The notes under the pieces were generated by a model. It saw only the letters and a program-made list of their open reading frames with translations. It was not told the origin of the DNA and did no database searches. 64,000 nucleotides of DNA from Burkholderia sp. Bp8963 (GTDB lineage Bacteria > Pseudomonadota > Gammaproteobacteria > Burkholderiales > Burkholderiaceae), in NCBI RefSeq assembly GCF_003854275.1, contig NZ_QTQP01000013.1:62001-126000 (forward strand), given 5' to 3'. This document shows, piece after piece, positions 25,191-34,173 of this stretch (the first letter of the stretch is position 1; every line of letters starts with the position of its first letter). Position numbers and translations under genes: made by a program.

Positions 25191-25658
25191 ATGAGCAGAC
25201 AGATTATCGGACATCACCGGGCGAAGATCGTGAAGGATGTTCTGGCCCATCTTGTTGCTGCAGCTGTCGCCCCACTGATTATTCCGTTCACGAGCGGATG
25301 GCTGTTCTTCCTGCTGCACGAGTGGTTTTATCCTTCGGTGTGGGGCCTGCCGCCGCTTCAATCACTCATCGGCGTGTCGATCAACAGCACGGCCGTTGGT
25401 TATTTCTTCACTTGGTTTTACGGGCTGCCGCTGGCAGTCATTCTTCAGCGGGTGAACCGGTACCAAATCAGCTATCTATTGGTTGCGAGTTCACTGCCAG
25501 CGCTGAGTCTTCCCTTCTGGCAGACGCAATGGACAATTTCCATTCTCCCCGTATGGATTGCCGGAGCTTCGACCGCGTATGTCTTCTGGCTTTTGACGCG
25601 CCGTAAAGCCCGACGAGATCCTCCATCTGACACCCTTGCTTCACGGGCTCACGGCTGA
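25191..25658 (+). CDS. Small integral membrane protein, four helices
   Basis: The 155-residue product starts with a basic cytoplasmic segment (SRQIIGHHRAKIVKDVLAH). Four predicted membrane helices follow: VAAAVAPLIIPFTSGWLFFL, a LIGVSINSTAVGYFFTWF helix, YLLVASSLPALSLPF, and ISILPVWIAGASTAYVFWLL. It ends in a basic tail (LTRRKARRD). AAGGGG upstream supports the ATG at 25191 over the in-frame ATG at 25140. I know no named family, and there are no partner genes. Confidence 0.6.
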   Translation: MSRQIIGHHRAKIVKDVLAHLVAAAVAPLIIPFTSGWLFFLLHEWFYPSVWGLPPLQSLIGVSINSTAVGYFFTWFYGLPLAVILQRVNRYQISYLLVASSLPALSLPFWQTQWTISILPVWIAGASTAYVFWLLTRRKARRDPPSDTLASRAHG

Positions 25659-26142
25659 GCCGGTCGGTGAAGGTCCGCTCTTGCAAGTAGCAACGGCTGC
25701 TAGGGGTCGTCAGCCGTCCTCGCGCAGGAAACAAAGCAGTCAATCGACGTAACCGCTAGTCCGACGCCTGCAGGGCGACCATTAGCGGCCCGTGACCGGC
25801 GTTCGACCCGATGACAGCTTCGGCCGAACTCCCGCCCGCGACCAAATGGCAACTGTCGTTGAAGAAACAGGTGCGTTTGCCGGCTTGGGGATCGCGATCA
25901 ACGGTGCCCCGTCCACCGCCATTCTGCCGACAGACACGCCATGGGTTGCAGCAGTGACGCCAATATCCTCGATTCATCGGCTGAATGTGATTCATCGGCA
26001 GATTACCCAACCCGACCAGCTCGACCCGCATCCCGAATCGCGAGCGACGAAAAATATCCCAACAAGTACCTTCCCCTATAAGGCGAACAAATTCGATTGC
26101 CTAGAATGAATTCAGCCCAATTGCTCCGTCGGGAGGTACGTC
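25659..26142. other. Intergenic stretch, no supported gene
   Basis: About 480 bp. Its first half contains GGTCG/CGACC-rich sequence of the kind often found in eroded Burkholderia intergenic DNA. The frames present lack start signals. A promoter for the DUF3303-like gene is expected near its end. Confidence 0.4.
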
Positions 26143-26424
26143 ATGAAATTCATGCTGACATTCACCTGGGCCCCGGACACGCTATCCCGGGCGGAAGCCA
26201 TTGAGCGATTTCAGAAAACGGGGGGACTGCCGCCGGAGGGCGTCAGGCTGCTCGGCAGATGGACGCGCGCGGATCTGCGCGGCGGGTTCGACTTGCTTGA
26301 AACGGATGACGTGAAGACGTTGACCGAATTCGCGTATATGTGGAGCGACCTGATGGAGCTCGACATCGCGCCGGTGGTCGAAGATGCCGAGCTCGGAGAG
26401 GTCTTCGGACGCGTACTGAAGTAA
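26143..26424 (+). CDS. DUF3303-like small dimeric alpha-beta barrel protein
   Basis: The 93-residue protein begins MKFMLTFTWAPDTLSRAEAI and continues GVRLLGRWTRADLRGGFDLL and FAYMWSDLMELDIAPVVED. This is the ferredoxin-like layout of DUF3303 proteins, which form dimeric alpha-beta barrels; no enzymatic role is established. GGGAGG with a good spacing precedes the ATG. It stands alone. Confidence 0.8.
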   Translation: MKFMLTFTWAPDTLSRAEAIERFQKTGGLPPEGVRLLGRWTRADLRGGFDLLETDDVKTLTEFAYMWSDLMELDIAPVVEDAELGEVFGRVLK

Positions 26425-26666
26425 CTTGCCCATTACACGTTCGACATTGAGCCGATTCGCGATGAAGCCGCCCGGGCACATCCACAGCGGTGAACTCCCG
26501 CTCCGCGCACTCGACGTCCGAATTCGGTCGGTTGCGGGCGCAAGCGATGCTGCTGCGCGATGCCCGGGAGGATGCCGGCAGCGTCAACGAAAACGATTCG
26601 GCAACGATCGAGTCGATGCTGCATCAGGGCTATGTGTCTCTTGGCCGTGCCATTTCGTCGACGACA

Positions 26667-27407
26667 TCAACCAACGAACCGCGCCTCGACGCCACTCCTC
26701 ACCACGAGGTCGAAACGCTCGGGCCGGATATGAAACACGGTCGACTCGCACGTGCGGCCATCCGCCAGGCGAGACGTGCGCCGCAACACGAGCAGCGGCG
26801 CATTCGCGCCGATCCTTAGCCGATCCGCCACATCGTCAGGCGCGCTCACGGCCGTGACCGACATGTCGGCGTCCGTGATCCGCCAGCCGAGCTGCCGCTC
26901 AAGCATCTCGTAGGTCGGCAGGCTCTCGGCCTGCGCATAGGCGACGGCACGCGCGTCGGGCAGCAGACACGTCTGCGCAAGCGCAACGGGTTCGTCGTCG
27001 ACCCAATGCAGGCGCTCGAGGTAGATGCAACGCGTGACGTCCTCGGCGAACGCATGCCGCAATCCCGGCGGCACATCGCACTCTTCCATCCGCAGCAGTT
27101 CCATGCGCGCGTGCGCACCCTGCCCCGCGATCGAGTCGTAGAACCCGCGCAGCACATCGAGCCGATGCCGCAACCGCTGCTTCGCGGCAAACGTGCCCTT
27201 GCCCTGCTTGCGCTCGACGATGTGCGCGTCGGTCAGGCGCGCGAGCGCGAGCCTGACGGTCACGCGGCTCACCGCGAAGCGCTCGCTCAACTGCGCCTCC
27301 GACGGCAGCTTCCCGGTCGGTTCGTAGATGCCCTGCTCGATCTCGCCGCGCAGCGTCGCCGCGATCTGCTCGTAAAGCGACGTCGCATCGTCACGCACCA
27401 GCGTCAT
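26667..27407 (-). CDS. GntR/HutC-family transcriptional regulator (UTRA domain)
   Basis: This 246-residue regulator has an N-terminal GntR winged helix (residues 8-75: SLYEQIAATLRGEIEQGIYE, LPSEAQLSERFAVSRVTVRL, RKQGKGTFAA) and a UTRA ligand-binding domain (about 90-235: CIYLERLHWVDDEPVALAQT, ending FHIRPERFDLVVRSG). UTRA regulators are usually repressors released by a small metabolite. It diverges from the DASS transporter gene, and overlapping palindromes lie between them, so it most likely controls that transporter and itself. The ligand is probably the transported anion or a breakdown product (inference). Confidence 0.93.
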   Translation of the reverse strand: MTLVRDDATSLYEQIAATLRGEIEQGIYEPTGKLPSEAQLSERFAVSRVTVRLALARLTDAHIVERKQGKGTFAAKQRLRHRLDVLRGFYDSIAGQGAHARMELLRMEECDVPPGLRHAFAEDVTRCIYLERLHWVDDEPVALAQTCLLPDARAVAYAQAESLPTYEMLERQLGWRITDADMSVTAVSAPDDVADRLRIGANAPLLVLRRTSRLADGRTCESTVFHIRPERFDLVVRSGVEARFVG

Positions 27408-27487
27408 CGGTTCTCCCTCTCCGTGCCCGGCCCGCCTTCAGCGGTATTCCGGATATCGATATGAAAAGCAATTGGATCGCCCAACTT

Positions 27488-27503
27488 GTATTAATACGTA
27501 TTA
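27488..27503. promoter_or_regulatory. Probable GntR operator
   Basis: GTATTAATAC (27488-27497) and TAATACGTATTA (27492-27503) are two overlapping perfect palindromes between the divergent regulator and transporter genes. Their size and AT-rich core fit HutC-type operators. The site is 80 bp upstream of the regulator start and about 30 bp before the transporter start chosen here. Confidence 0.6.
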
Positions 27504-27534
27504 TCACATCTCGACAGACGGTCCGGTGAGCCGC

Positions 27535-29130
27535 ATGAAGGCCGGACGCACGGGGAGCATATCAGTGACTGAAAACGCTATCGGCACGCCGCCGCTCGAC
27601 GGCGCGCCTGCATGCCGGCCGCCACGGGCCGAACCCGCAGTGGCACCGTCGCGCGCCGATCCACACGCAGCCGGGCACGCAATCCGCGCGCCGTGGCGCG
27701 CGCGGATCGGTTTCGCCGCCGCGTGGCTCGCATTCTTCGCGATCGCCTGGTGGCTGCCCACCCCCGCGCATCTGTCCGCCGAAGGCAAGGCGACGCTCGC
27801 CGTGGTCGCGTGGGTCGCGATCGTCTGGATCGCCGAGGCGATCCCGGTCGGTGTGAGCGGCCTGCTGCTGCCGATGCTGCTCGTGCTCTCGCACGCGAGC
27901 CCGTCGTTTCCGAAGGCGGCCAGCGGCTTCGCCGCGCCGGTCGTATTCCTGTGTCTCGCCGCGTTCCTGTTCTCCGCGATCATGCAGGCGTGCGGGCTCG
28001 ACCGGCGCATCGCACTGCTGCTGCTCGATCGCCTGAAGGTGCGCACGGCGAACGGTGTGATCTGGGCGATGTTCGCGGTGAACTGCCTGATGGCGCTCGT
28101 CGTGCCGGCCGCGAACGCGCGCGCGGCCACGCTGCTGCCAGTCACGAACGGCATCGTCCGGCTGTTCGGCGATTCGCCGCGCGAGCGTGCCGCCAGAAAG
28201 GCGATCGTGATCCAGACGCTCGTGTATGGCGCAATGATCAGCGGCATGTGCATCCTGACGGCCCACCTGCCGAACCTGGTCGTCGCCGGCTTGCTCGAGA
28301 AGCAGCTCGGCATCCGGATCTCGTATCTCACGTGGCTCAAGCTGCAGTGGCCGTACCTCGGGATGTTCGCGATCACGCAGTGCTGGGTGCAGTTCTACTT
28401 CCGCTCGCGTGCGGTCGCGATTCCCGGCGGCTCCGGCGCGATCACGGCGATGCGCCGCGCGCAGCCGCCCGCGCTGCGCAACGACTGGACCGTGCTCGCG
28501 CTGTTCGCGGCCGTCGCCGCGTTGTGGGCGACCGAGCCGTTGCATCACCTGCCGTCGGAAATCGTCGCGCTGCTCGCGCTCGCGCTGCTGTTCGCGCCAG
28601 GCGTGCTGCGCTTCGGCTGGGCCGAAATCGAGCAGCGCACGATCTGGGGCACGCTGTTCCTGCTGGCCGGCGCGCTGTCGCTGTCGGCGGCGATCAGCGC
28701 GTCGGGGCTCGCGAGCTGGGCGGCCGATCACATCTATGCGGCCGCGCAGGGGCACGGCTGGTGGCTCACGATCGCGATCGTGATGCTCGGCACCCACGTG
28801 ATCCGCATCGGCATGCTGTCCAACGTCGCAGCCGTCACGATGATCGCGCCGATCGCGCTCGCGCTGGCGCCGCGTCTCGGGCTGCATCCGGTCGCATTCA
28901 CGATGCTCGTCAGCGACACCGACAGCTTCGCGTACCTGCTGCCCACGCAGATCACCGCCGGCGTGATCGCGTACAGCAGCGGTGCGTTCTCGACGGCCGA
29001 CTACGCGAAGGTTGGCGCGGTGTCGGTGCTGATCGCGATCGTGTACGGCCTGTGCGTGATTGCGCCGTGGTACGCGTGGCTCGGCGTCCCGGTCTGGGAT
29101 CCGGCCGCACCCTGGCCGTTCGCGCATTGA
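27535..29130 (+). CDS. DASS/SLC13-family anion permease
   Basis: This 531-residue inner-membrane transporter has an ~50-residue polar leader followed by at least 11 hydrophobic helices. The DASS traits are the early IVWIAEAIPVGVSGLLLP motif, NARAATLLPV and the C-terminal THVIRIGMLSNVAAVTMIAP segment; the family carries dicarboxylates, tricarboxylates or sulfate with sodium. The frame is open from 27472, but the upstream codons overlap the operator, so I start at the ATG at 27535; a GTG at 27565 is also possible. The substrate is unknown. The next gene (DUF3604) is 37 bp downstream and the pair forms an operon under the GntR regulator. Confidence 0.88.
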   Translation: MKAGRTGSISVTENAIGTPPLDGAPACRPPRAEPAVAPSRADPHAAGHAIRAPWRARIGFAAAWLAFFAIAWWLPTPAHLSAEGKATLAVVAWVAIVWIAEAIPVGVSGLLLPMLLVLSHASPSFPKAASGFAAPVVFLCLAAFLFSAIMQACGLDRRIALLLLDRLKVRTANGVIWAMFAVNCLMALVVPAANARAATLLPVTNGIVRLFGDSPRERAARKAIVIQTLVYGAMISGMCILTAHLPNLVVAGLLEKQLGIRISYLTWLKLQWPYLGMFAITQCWVQFYFRSRAVAIPGGSGAITAMRRAQPPALRNDWTVLALFAAVAALWATEPLHHLPSEIVALLALALLFAPGVLRFGWAEIEQRTIWGTLFLLAGALSLSAAISASGLASWAADHIYAAAQGHGWWLTIAIVMLGTHVIRIGMLSNVAAVTMIAPIALALAPRLGLHPVAFTMLVSDTDSFAYLLPTQITAGVIAYSSGAFSTADYAKVGAVSVLIAIVYGLCVIAPWYAWLGVPVWDPAAPWPFAH

Positions 29131-29167
29131 AGCGCGCCGCTTCCTCCCGACATTTCACGGACAACGC

Positions 29168-31588
29168 ATGAACGAAGCCAACGACACCCTCGGCACCCCC
29201 GACACCATCGAAGCGCGCGCCGCCGCGCTGCGCGACCGGCTCGGCCCGCACGTCGCGCCAGCGGGCCTGTACGAACGGCACAAGCGCCTGCCGTTCGCGG
29301 GGCGCGTGCGCTGCAACGTCGCGCGCGTCGAAGCCGGCGACTGGAGCGAGATCGTGCTCGACTACGAAGTCGGCTCGTCCGGCATCGCCGACGGCGGCTG
29401 GCTGAAGGCGACCTTCAAGTTCTACTCGGACTGGGCGCTGTTCCAGACGAGCGACCCGAGCGCCGCCAACTACATCAGCGCCGAATACCAGGCGGCACCG
29501 CTCGTGCCCGGGCAAAGCCCGGCCACGGTGCAGGCGCTGAACGTGCGCTTCGACCAGAAGGGACACGAGCGGCCGTTCCAGAAGGCGGTGATCGTCGACA
29601 TCGTCGACGGCTACGTGAACGCCGGCGATCGCATCGTGATCCGTCTCGGCGACCGCCGCCGCGGCCCCGGCACGCGCGTGCAGACGTTCGCCGAGGACAA
29701 CTTCCGGTTCCGGCTCTACGTCGATCCGCTCGGCACGTCGCGCTTCGTCGCGGTGCCCGGCGACGTGTCGATCGACATCCGCGCCGGCGCGCCTGCCGAC
29801 GTGCTGCTGAACGGCCCGCGCTTCGTGCGGCCCGGCACGCGCGCGCCGTTCCGGCTGTCGCTGCAGGACCGCTGGGGCAATGCGTGCCGCGATGTCGGCG
29901 GCACCGCGCGCGTGATCGCGTACGACGCACGCGGCGCAGCCGTCTACCATCGCGACCACGCGCTGCCGGATGCGGGGTTTGCAACCTGCGCGGTCGACGA
30001 CCTGCCGGCCGACGCAGGCACGCTGCGCATCGTGGCCGACGTGCCCGCGCGGCCGGACGTGCGCGCCGCGCACGCGTGGCTCACGGTCGACGCGTCGCTG
30101 CCCGCGCCGCGCGCGCTGTACGCGGACCTGCACGTCCATGCGCACGACACGGTCGGCACCAACAGCCCCGAGTACAACGCACGCTATGCGCGCGATATCG
30201 GCGGCATCGACGTGCTCGGCTACACGGCGAACGATTTCCAGATCACCGACGAGAACTGGCAGCTCGGTGTCGATGCCGTCGAACGCTTCAACGAGCCGGG
30301 CCGCTTCGTCGTCTATCCGGTGCAGGAATGGTGCGGCAGCTCGACCGCGGGCGGCGACCACAACGTCGTGTTCCTCGGCGACGCGCGGCCCGGTTTTCCG
30401 TACAACGCACGCGGCGAGCACAACCGCACGCTCGTCTGGAACGAGGACATGAAGGGCCACGCGGTCGAGCTCGGCCGCTGGCCCGTCGAGGAGCTGTGGG
30501 ACGCGTATGCAGACGACGCCGCGCAGCACCTCGTGATGCCGCACGTGGGCGGCCGCCGCTACATTCCGGACTGGCATCATCCGGAACTCGAACGGCTCGT
30601 CGAGATCGCGTCGTCATGGGGGCATTTCGGCTGGCTGTACCAGGACGTGATCGCGCGCGGCTACCGGCTCGGCGTGGCCGCGAGCGGCGACGAGCATCGC
30701 GGCCGGCCGGGCGGCGGCGCGCCGGGCGTGCAGGTGTTCGGCGTGCACGGCGGGCTGACCGGCGTGCTCGCGCCGGCGCTCGACCGGCAAAGCGTCGGCG
30801 CGGCGTTGCGCGCGCGCCGCACGTGGGCGACCACCGGCGAGCACAGCGCGATCCTCGTGCGCTGCGGCGATCACTGGCAAGGCGATGCGTTCGCGCAGCG
30901 CGGGCCCGCGCGGCTCGACTACCGGCTGCTGGGCCAGGCGGGCTGGGAATACGTGGCCGCCTACGATCACCAGGGCCTGCTGTGGGAGCGCAACCTGCAC
31001 GCGGAACTCGGCTATGCGGAACGCCTGATCCGCGTGCGCTGGGGCGGCGCGCGCATCCGCGATCGCTACCGCTGGGCCACATGGCGCGGCCGGATCAGCA
31101 TCGTCAACGGCACGATCCATCGCTTCGGGTCGAACGGGTTCGAGCATGTCGAGGAATCGGCGTGGCGCACCGGCGCGACCGACATCGAGTTCCGCAGCGA
31201 CACTTATGGCGATGCCGACAGCATCGAGATCGACGTCGGCAATCTCGCCGACGCGACGATCGTCGTCGAAGGAACGATCGACGGGTTCGCGAAGGTCGGC
31301 GATCCGCTGCAGCGCAATCCGTTTGCGCATGCGCCCGCGTTCCGCTTCGAGATCAGCGGCGCGGAACTGCTCGCGCGCGGCACGGCGACGCATGCGCTCG
31401 GCGGCACCGAGCTGTTCGTCGCGCTCGAGCGGCTCACGGACCAGCCGCTGCCCGTCGACCTCGCCGGCAGCATCGACGTCGCGCCCGGCAACACGCAATT
31501 CGGGCACCGCCCCGTGTATTTCTTCGGGCGGCAGTGCAACGACAGCAAGGTGTGGTCGTCCGCGCAGTTCATTCGTTTCGAGACCTGA
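29168..31588 (+). CDS. DUF3604 protein (PHP-like metal-binding domain)
   Basis: This 806-residue cytoplasmic protein has an N-terminal beta domain (residues ~20-300). The central domain opens YADLHVHAHDTVGTNSPEYN and contains the expected metal ligands: QEWCGSSTAGGDHNVVFLGD, LVMPHVGGRRY and VAASGDEHRGRPG. This pattern resembles the PHP superfamily of metal-dependent phosphoesterases. The C-terminal ~250 residues are beta-rich. Biochemical function is not established for the family. Coupling to an anion permease and a UTRA regulator suggests catabolism of an imported organic anion, perhaps through ester hydrolysis (inference). It ends convergently, directly against the hydrolase gene at 31589, with no gap. 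Confidence 0.85.
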   Translation: MNEANDTLGTPDTIEARAAALRDRLGPHVAPAGLYERHKRLPFAGRVRCNVARVEAGDWSEIVLDYEVGSSGIADGGWLKATFKFYSDWALFQTSDPSAANYISAEYQAAPLVPGQSPATVQALNVRFDQKGHERPFQKAVIVDIVDGYVNAGDRIVIRLGDRRRGPGTRVQTFAEDNFRFRLYVDPLGTSRFVAVPGDVSIDIRAGAPADVLLNGPRFVRPGTRAPFRLSLQDRWGNACRDVGGTARVIAYDARGAAVYHRDHALPDAGFATCAVDDLPADAGTLRIVADVPARPDVRAAHAWLTVDASLPAPRALYADLHVHAHDTVGTNSPEYNARYARDIGGIDVLGYTANDFQITDENWQLGVDAVERFNEPGRFVVYPVQEWCGSSTAGGDHNVVFLGDARPGFPYNARGEHNRTLVWNEDMKGHAVELGRWPVEELWDAYADDAAQHLVMPHVGGRRYIPDWHHPELERLVEIASSWGHFGWLYQDVIARGYRLGVAASGDEHRGRPGGGAPGVQVFGVHGGLTGVLAPALDRQSVGAALRARRTWATTGEHSAILVRCGDHWQGDAFAQRGPARLDYRLLGQAGWEYVAAYDHQGLLWERNLHAELGYAERLIRVRWGGARIRDRYRWATWRGRISIVNGTIHRFGSNGFEHVEESAWRTGATDIEFRSDTYGDADSIEIDVGNLADATIVVEGTIDGFAKVGDPLQRNPFAHAPAFRFEISGAELLARGTATHALGGTELFVALERLTDQPLPVDLAGSIDVAPGNTQFGHRPVYFFGRQCNDSKVWSSAQFIRFET

Positions 31589-32476
31589 CTATCGCGCCGT
31601 ATCGGCCGGCCTCTCGATCCTGTCGAGCAGCGCGCGCAATGCCGCCTCCACGGCCTCGGGACGCTCGAGCATGAGCTGATGGCCGCATTCGCGCAGCACG
31701 CCGAACGTCGCGTCGGGCAGCGCATCGGCCAGCGCGCGTCCGTCCGCCGCCGGCGTCAGGCCGTCCGCGTCGCCCGCGAGCACGACGACCGGCAGGTCGA
31801 GCGCCGCGAGCCGCGCGGCATCGGGCCACGGTGCGTCGCGCAGCACGGCCTGGAACGTCGCCATCCGGTTGCGGCGCGCGATGCGCGATTCGTACGCGAC
31901 GAGCGCGCGGTCCGCTTGCGGGTGCCACGCAAGCCGACGGAACCGCCGCGCAAACACCGGCTTGAGCCATTCGAGCAGCCACGCCGGCAGCGCGGACGGC
32001 TGCATGGCCGGGCGCGTGAGCCGGGTGCCGAGCAGCAGCGCCGCGCTCGCTTCGTGCAATCGTCCGAGGTCGGCAAGGTGTTGCAGCAGCACGAGCGTGC
32101 TGCCCGTGCCGAGCGAATGCGCGACCAGCACGTTGCGCGCGCCCTTGTAGCGATCGAACAGCGCGAGATAGTCCTGAATCGTCTCGGCGCCGCGATAGGC
32201 ACCGTCGCGCGTGTCCGGGCGCGGGCTGTCGCCGTGACCGAGAAAATCCCACGCGACGAGCCCGTAGCCCGCGTCGGCCAGCGTCCGCCATTGGCGGCGC
32301 CACTGGTTCTTGTTGCCGCCACCGCCGTGCGCGAAGAACACGACGGTGTCCGCATGCGGCGAATCCGGCGGTGCCGGGCGATGGGCGACGCTCAGCGTGC
32401 GCCCCGTGCGGACTTCGACCGGCGTGCCGGTCACGACCACCGGGCCGGCGGCGGCGTAAGTCGAATGGGATGTCAC
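31589..32476 (-). CDS. Alpha/beta hydrolase of the organosulfur transport operon
   Basis: This is a 295-residue soluble hydrolase. The oxyanion-hole loop is FFAHGGGGNKNQWRRQW, the nucleophile elbow VAHSLGTGSTLVL, the acid VLAGDADGLTP and the His ECGHQLMLERP, so the catalytic triad is complete. It starts at a GTG whose last two bases overlap the ATPase stop (GTGA), making it the last gene of the SfnB-like/ABC operon. No signal peptide is present. A likely role is cleaving an ester in the imported organosulfur compound (inference from position). A far longer frame continuing upstream through the ATPase gene is an artefact. Confidence 0.88.
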   Translation of the reverse strand: MTSHSTYAAAGPVVVTGTPVEVRTGRTLSVAHRPAPPDSPHADTVVFFAHGGGGNKNQWRRQWRTLADAGYGLVAWDFLGHGDSPRPDTRDGAYRGAETIQDYLALFDRYKGARNVLVAHSLGTGSTLVLLQHLADLGRLHEASAALLLGTRLTRPAMQPSALPAWLLEWLKPVFARRFRRLAWHPQADRALVAYESRIARRNRMATFQAVLRDAPWPDAARLAALDLPVVVLAGDADGLTPAADGRALADALPDATFGVLRECGHQLMLERPEAVEAALRALLDRIERPADTAR

Positions 32477-34173
32477 GGGTGCTCCTCGTCGATCGGATGC
32501 GCGTGCCGCGCGCCGTCGGTGTTTGCTGCCGGACGCGCCGGCAGCACCGGCATCGCGTCGATCAGCGCGCGGGTATACGGATGGCGCGGCGCGCCGAACA
32601 CCTGCGCGGCGTCGCCCAGCTCGACCACGCGCCCCGCGCGCATTACCGCGATCCGGTCGCAGATCTGCGCGGCAACCCGCAGGTCGTGTGTAACGAACAC
32701 GATCGCCATCGCGCGGCGGCGCTGCACGGATTCGAGCAGCGCGAGCACTTGCGCCTGCACCGACACGTCGAGGCCCGACACCATCTCGTCGGCCACGAGG
32801 ATCGACGGGTCGAGCGCGAGCGCGCGCGCAAGACTGATGCGCTGCCGCTGCCCGCCGGAAAACTGATGCGGATAGCGGTCGAGCGCGTCCGGCGGCAAGC
32901 CGACCCGCGCGAGCAGGTCGGCCGCGCGCCGGCGGGCGTCCGTGCGCTTGACGCCGTGGGCGACCATGCCGGTCGCGACGATATCCGCGACGGTCTGGCG
33001 CGCGTTCAGCGACGCGTGCGGATCCTGGAACACCATCTGGATCTCGCGCCGCAGCGGGCGCAACGCACGCTCGGTCAGGCGCGCGAGATCGTGCTCGCCG
33101 CGCAGCACGATGTGGCCGTCGTCCACGCGAGCGAGCCGCAGCAGCGCGCGCGCGAGCGTCGACTTGCCGGAGCCCGATTCGCCGACGATGCCGAGCGTTT
33201 CGCCGGCGTGCAGCGTGAACCCGACGTCGTCCAGCGCATCGACGCCGCGCCGGCCGCGGTCCGGCAGGAATGGCAGGGACGGCAGCACGCGGCGCGCCGC
33301 GTAGCGCTTGCGCAGGCCGCGCACGTCGAGCAGCGGCACGCCGCTGCGCGCGACCGCGCGTTGCGTGGCCCGGCCGTGCGGCACCGCATCGAGCAGCGCG
33401 CGGGTGTACGGATGGCGCGGCGCGCGCAGCACGTCGGCCGCGCGGCCGCTTTCGACGATTTCGCCGTCGCGCAGCACCGCGACGCGATCGGCGATCTGCG
33501 CGACCACACCGAAATCGTGCGTGATCAGCAGCACGCCAGTGCGCGTCGCGCGGGTCGCTTGCGCGATCAGCGCGAGAATCCGCGACTGCGTGGTGACGTC
33601 GAGCGCGGTCGTCGGCTCGTCGGCGATCAACAGCGCCGGTTCGAGCGCCAGCGCCATCGCAATGAGCACGCGCTGCCGCTGGCCGCCCGACAGCGCGTCG
33701 GGATACGCATGACGCAGCCGCTCGGGTTCGGGCAGCCCGACGTCGCGCAGCAGCGCGGTCACCCGCGCGGCGCGCGCGGCGGCCTCGCCGCGGCCGGTCA
33801 GCACGCGATGAACGCGCAGCACCTCGTCGACCTGCGCGCCGACCGGCATCAGCGGATTGAGCGCGGCGAGCGGCTCCTGGAAGATCATCGACACGTCGCG
33901 CCCGCGCACCGCGCGCCATTCGGCGTCGCTGCCGCGCGTCAGGTCCCGGCCGCGCAGCACGATCCGGCCGCGCTCGCGCCGCACGCCATGCGGCAACAGC
34001 CCCGCGATCGCCGCCGCGAGCAGCGACTTGCCGGATCCGGATGCGCCGACCACGCACAGCACTTCGCCGGGCGCGATCGTCAGCGACACGTCGCGCACCG
34101 CTTCGCGACGCTCCGCGCCCGGCGGCAGCGCGAGCGTGAGATGCTCGATCGACAGCAGCGGCGCGCCGCTCAT
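32473..34173 (-). CDS. Two-domain ABC transporter ATPase (peptide/nickel type)
   Basis: This 566-residue protein carries two nucleotide-binding domains in tandem, replacing the usual separate DppD and DppF subunits. Domain 1 has Walker A GASGSGKSL, signature LSGGQRQRVL, Walker B LLIADEPTTALD and switch LITHDFGVV. Domain 2 has GESGSGKSTLA, FSGGQRQRISLA, ILVADEMVSGLD (the normal EPVS is EMVS here) and FVTHDLRV. Each domain ends with the family's RHPYTRAL C-terminal motif. It powers uptake through the two adjacent permeases. The start overlaps the permease stop and the stop overlaps the hydrolase start. Confidence 0.93.
   Translation of the reverse strand: MSGAPLLSIEHLTLALPPGAERREAVRDVSLTIAPGEVLCVVGASGSGKSLLAAAIAGLLPHGVRRERGRIVLRGRDLTRGSDAEWRAVRGRDVSMIFQEPLAALNPLMPVGAQVDEVLRVHRVLTGRGEAAARAARVTALLRDVGLPEPERLRHAYPDALSGGQRQRVLIAMALALEPALLIADEPTTALDVTTQSRILALIAQATRATRTGVLLITHDFGVVAQIADRVAVLRDGEIVESGRAADVLRAPRHPYTRALLDAVPHGRATQRAVARSGVPLLDVRGLRKRYAARRVLPSLPFLPDRGRRGVDALDDVGFTLHAGETLGIVGESGSGKSTLARALLRLARVDDGHIVLRGEHDLARLTERALRPLRREIQMVFQDPHASLNARQTVADIVATGMVAHGVKRTDARRRAADLLARVGLPPDALDRYPHQFSGGQRQRISLARALALDPSILVADEMVSGLDVSVQAQVLALLESVQRRRAMAIVFVTHDLRVAAQICDRIAVMRAGRVVELGDAAQVFGAPRHPYTRALIDAMPVLPARPAANTDGARHAHPIDEEHP

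Noticed and set aside
27562-29127. 521-codon antisense ORF opposite the DASS permease, and a 519-codon frame at 27612-29171
   Set aside because: Arg/Ala/Asp-rich shadow frames produced by high third-position GC; no domain, no ribosome-binding site, and the permease is clearly the coding frame.
28952-30580. 542-codon antisense ORF opposite the DUF3604 gene
   Set aside because: Composition typical of a GC-rich shadow; the opposite strand has a clear family match.
31589-34057. 822-codon frame that would fuse the hydrolase to an upstream region
   Set aside because: The upstream part runs out of phase through the ABC ATPase gene and is Arg/Ala low-complexity; the hydrolase start is the GTG at 32476 with a 4-nt overlap.
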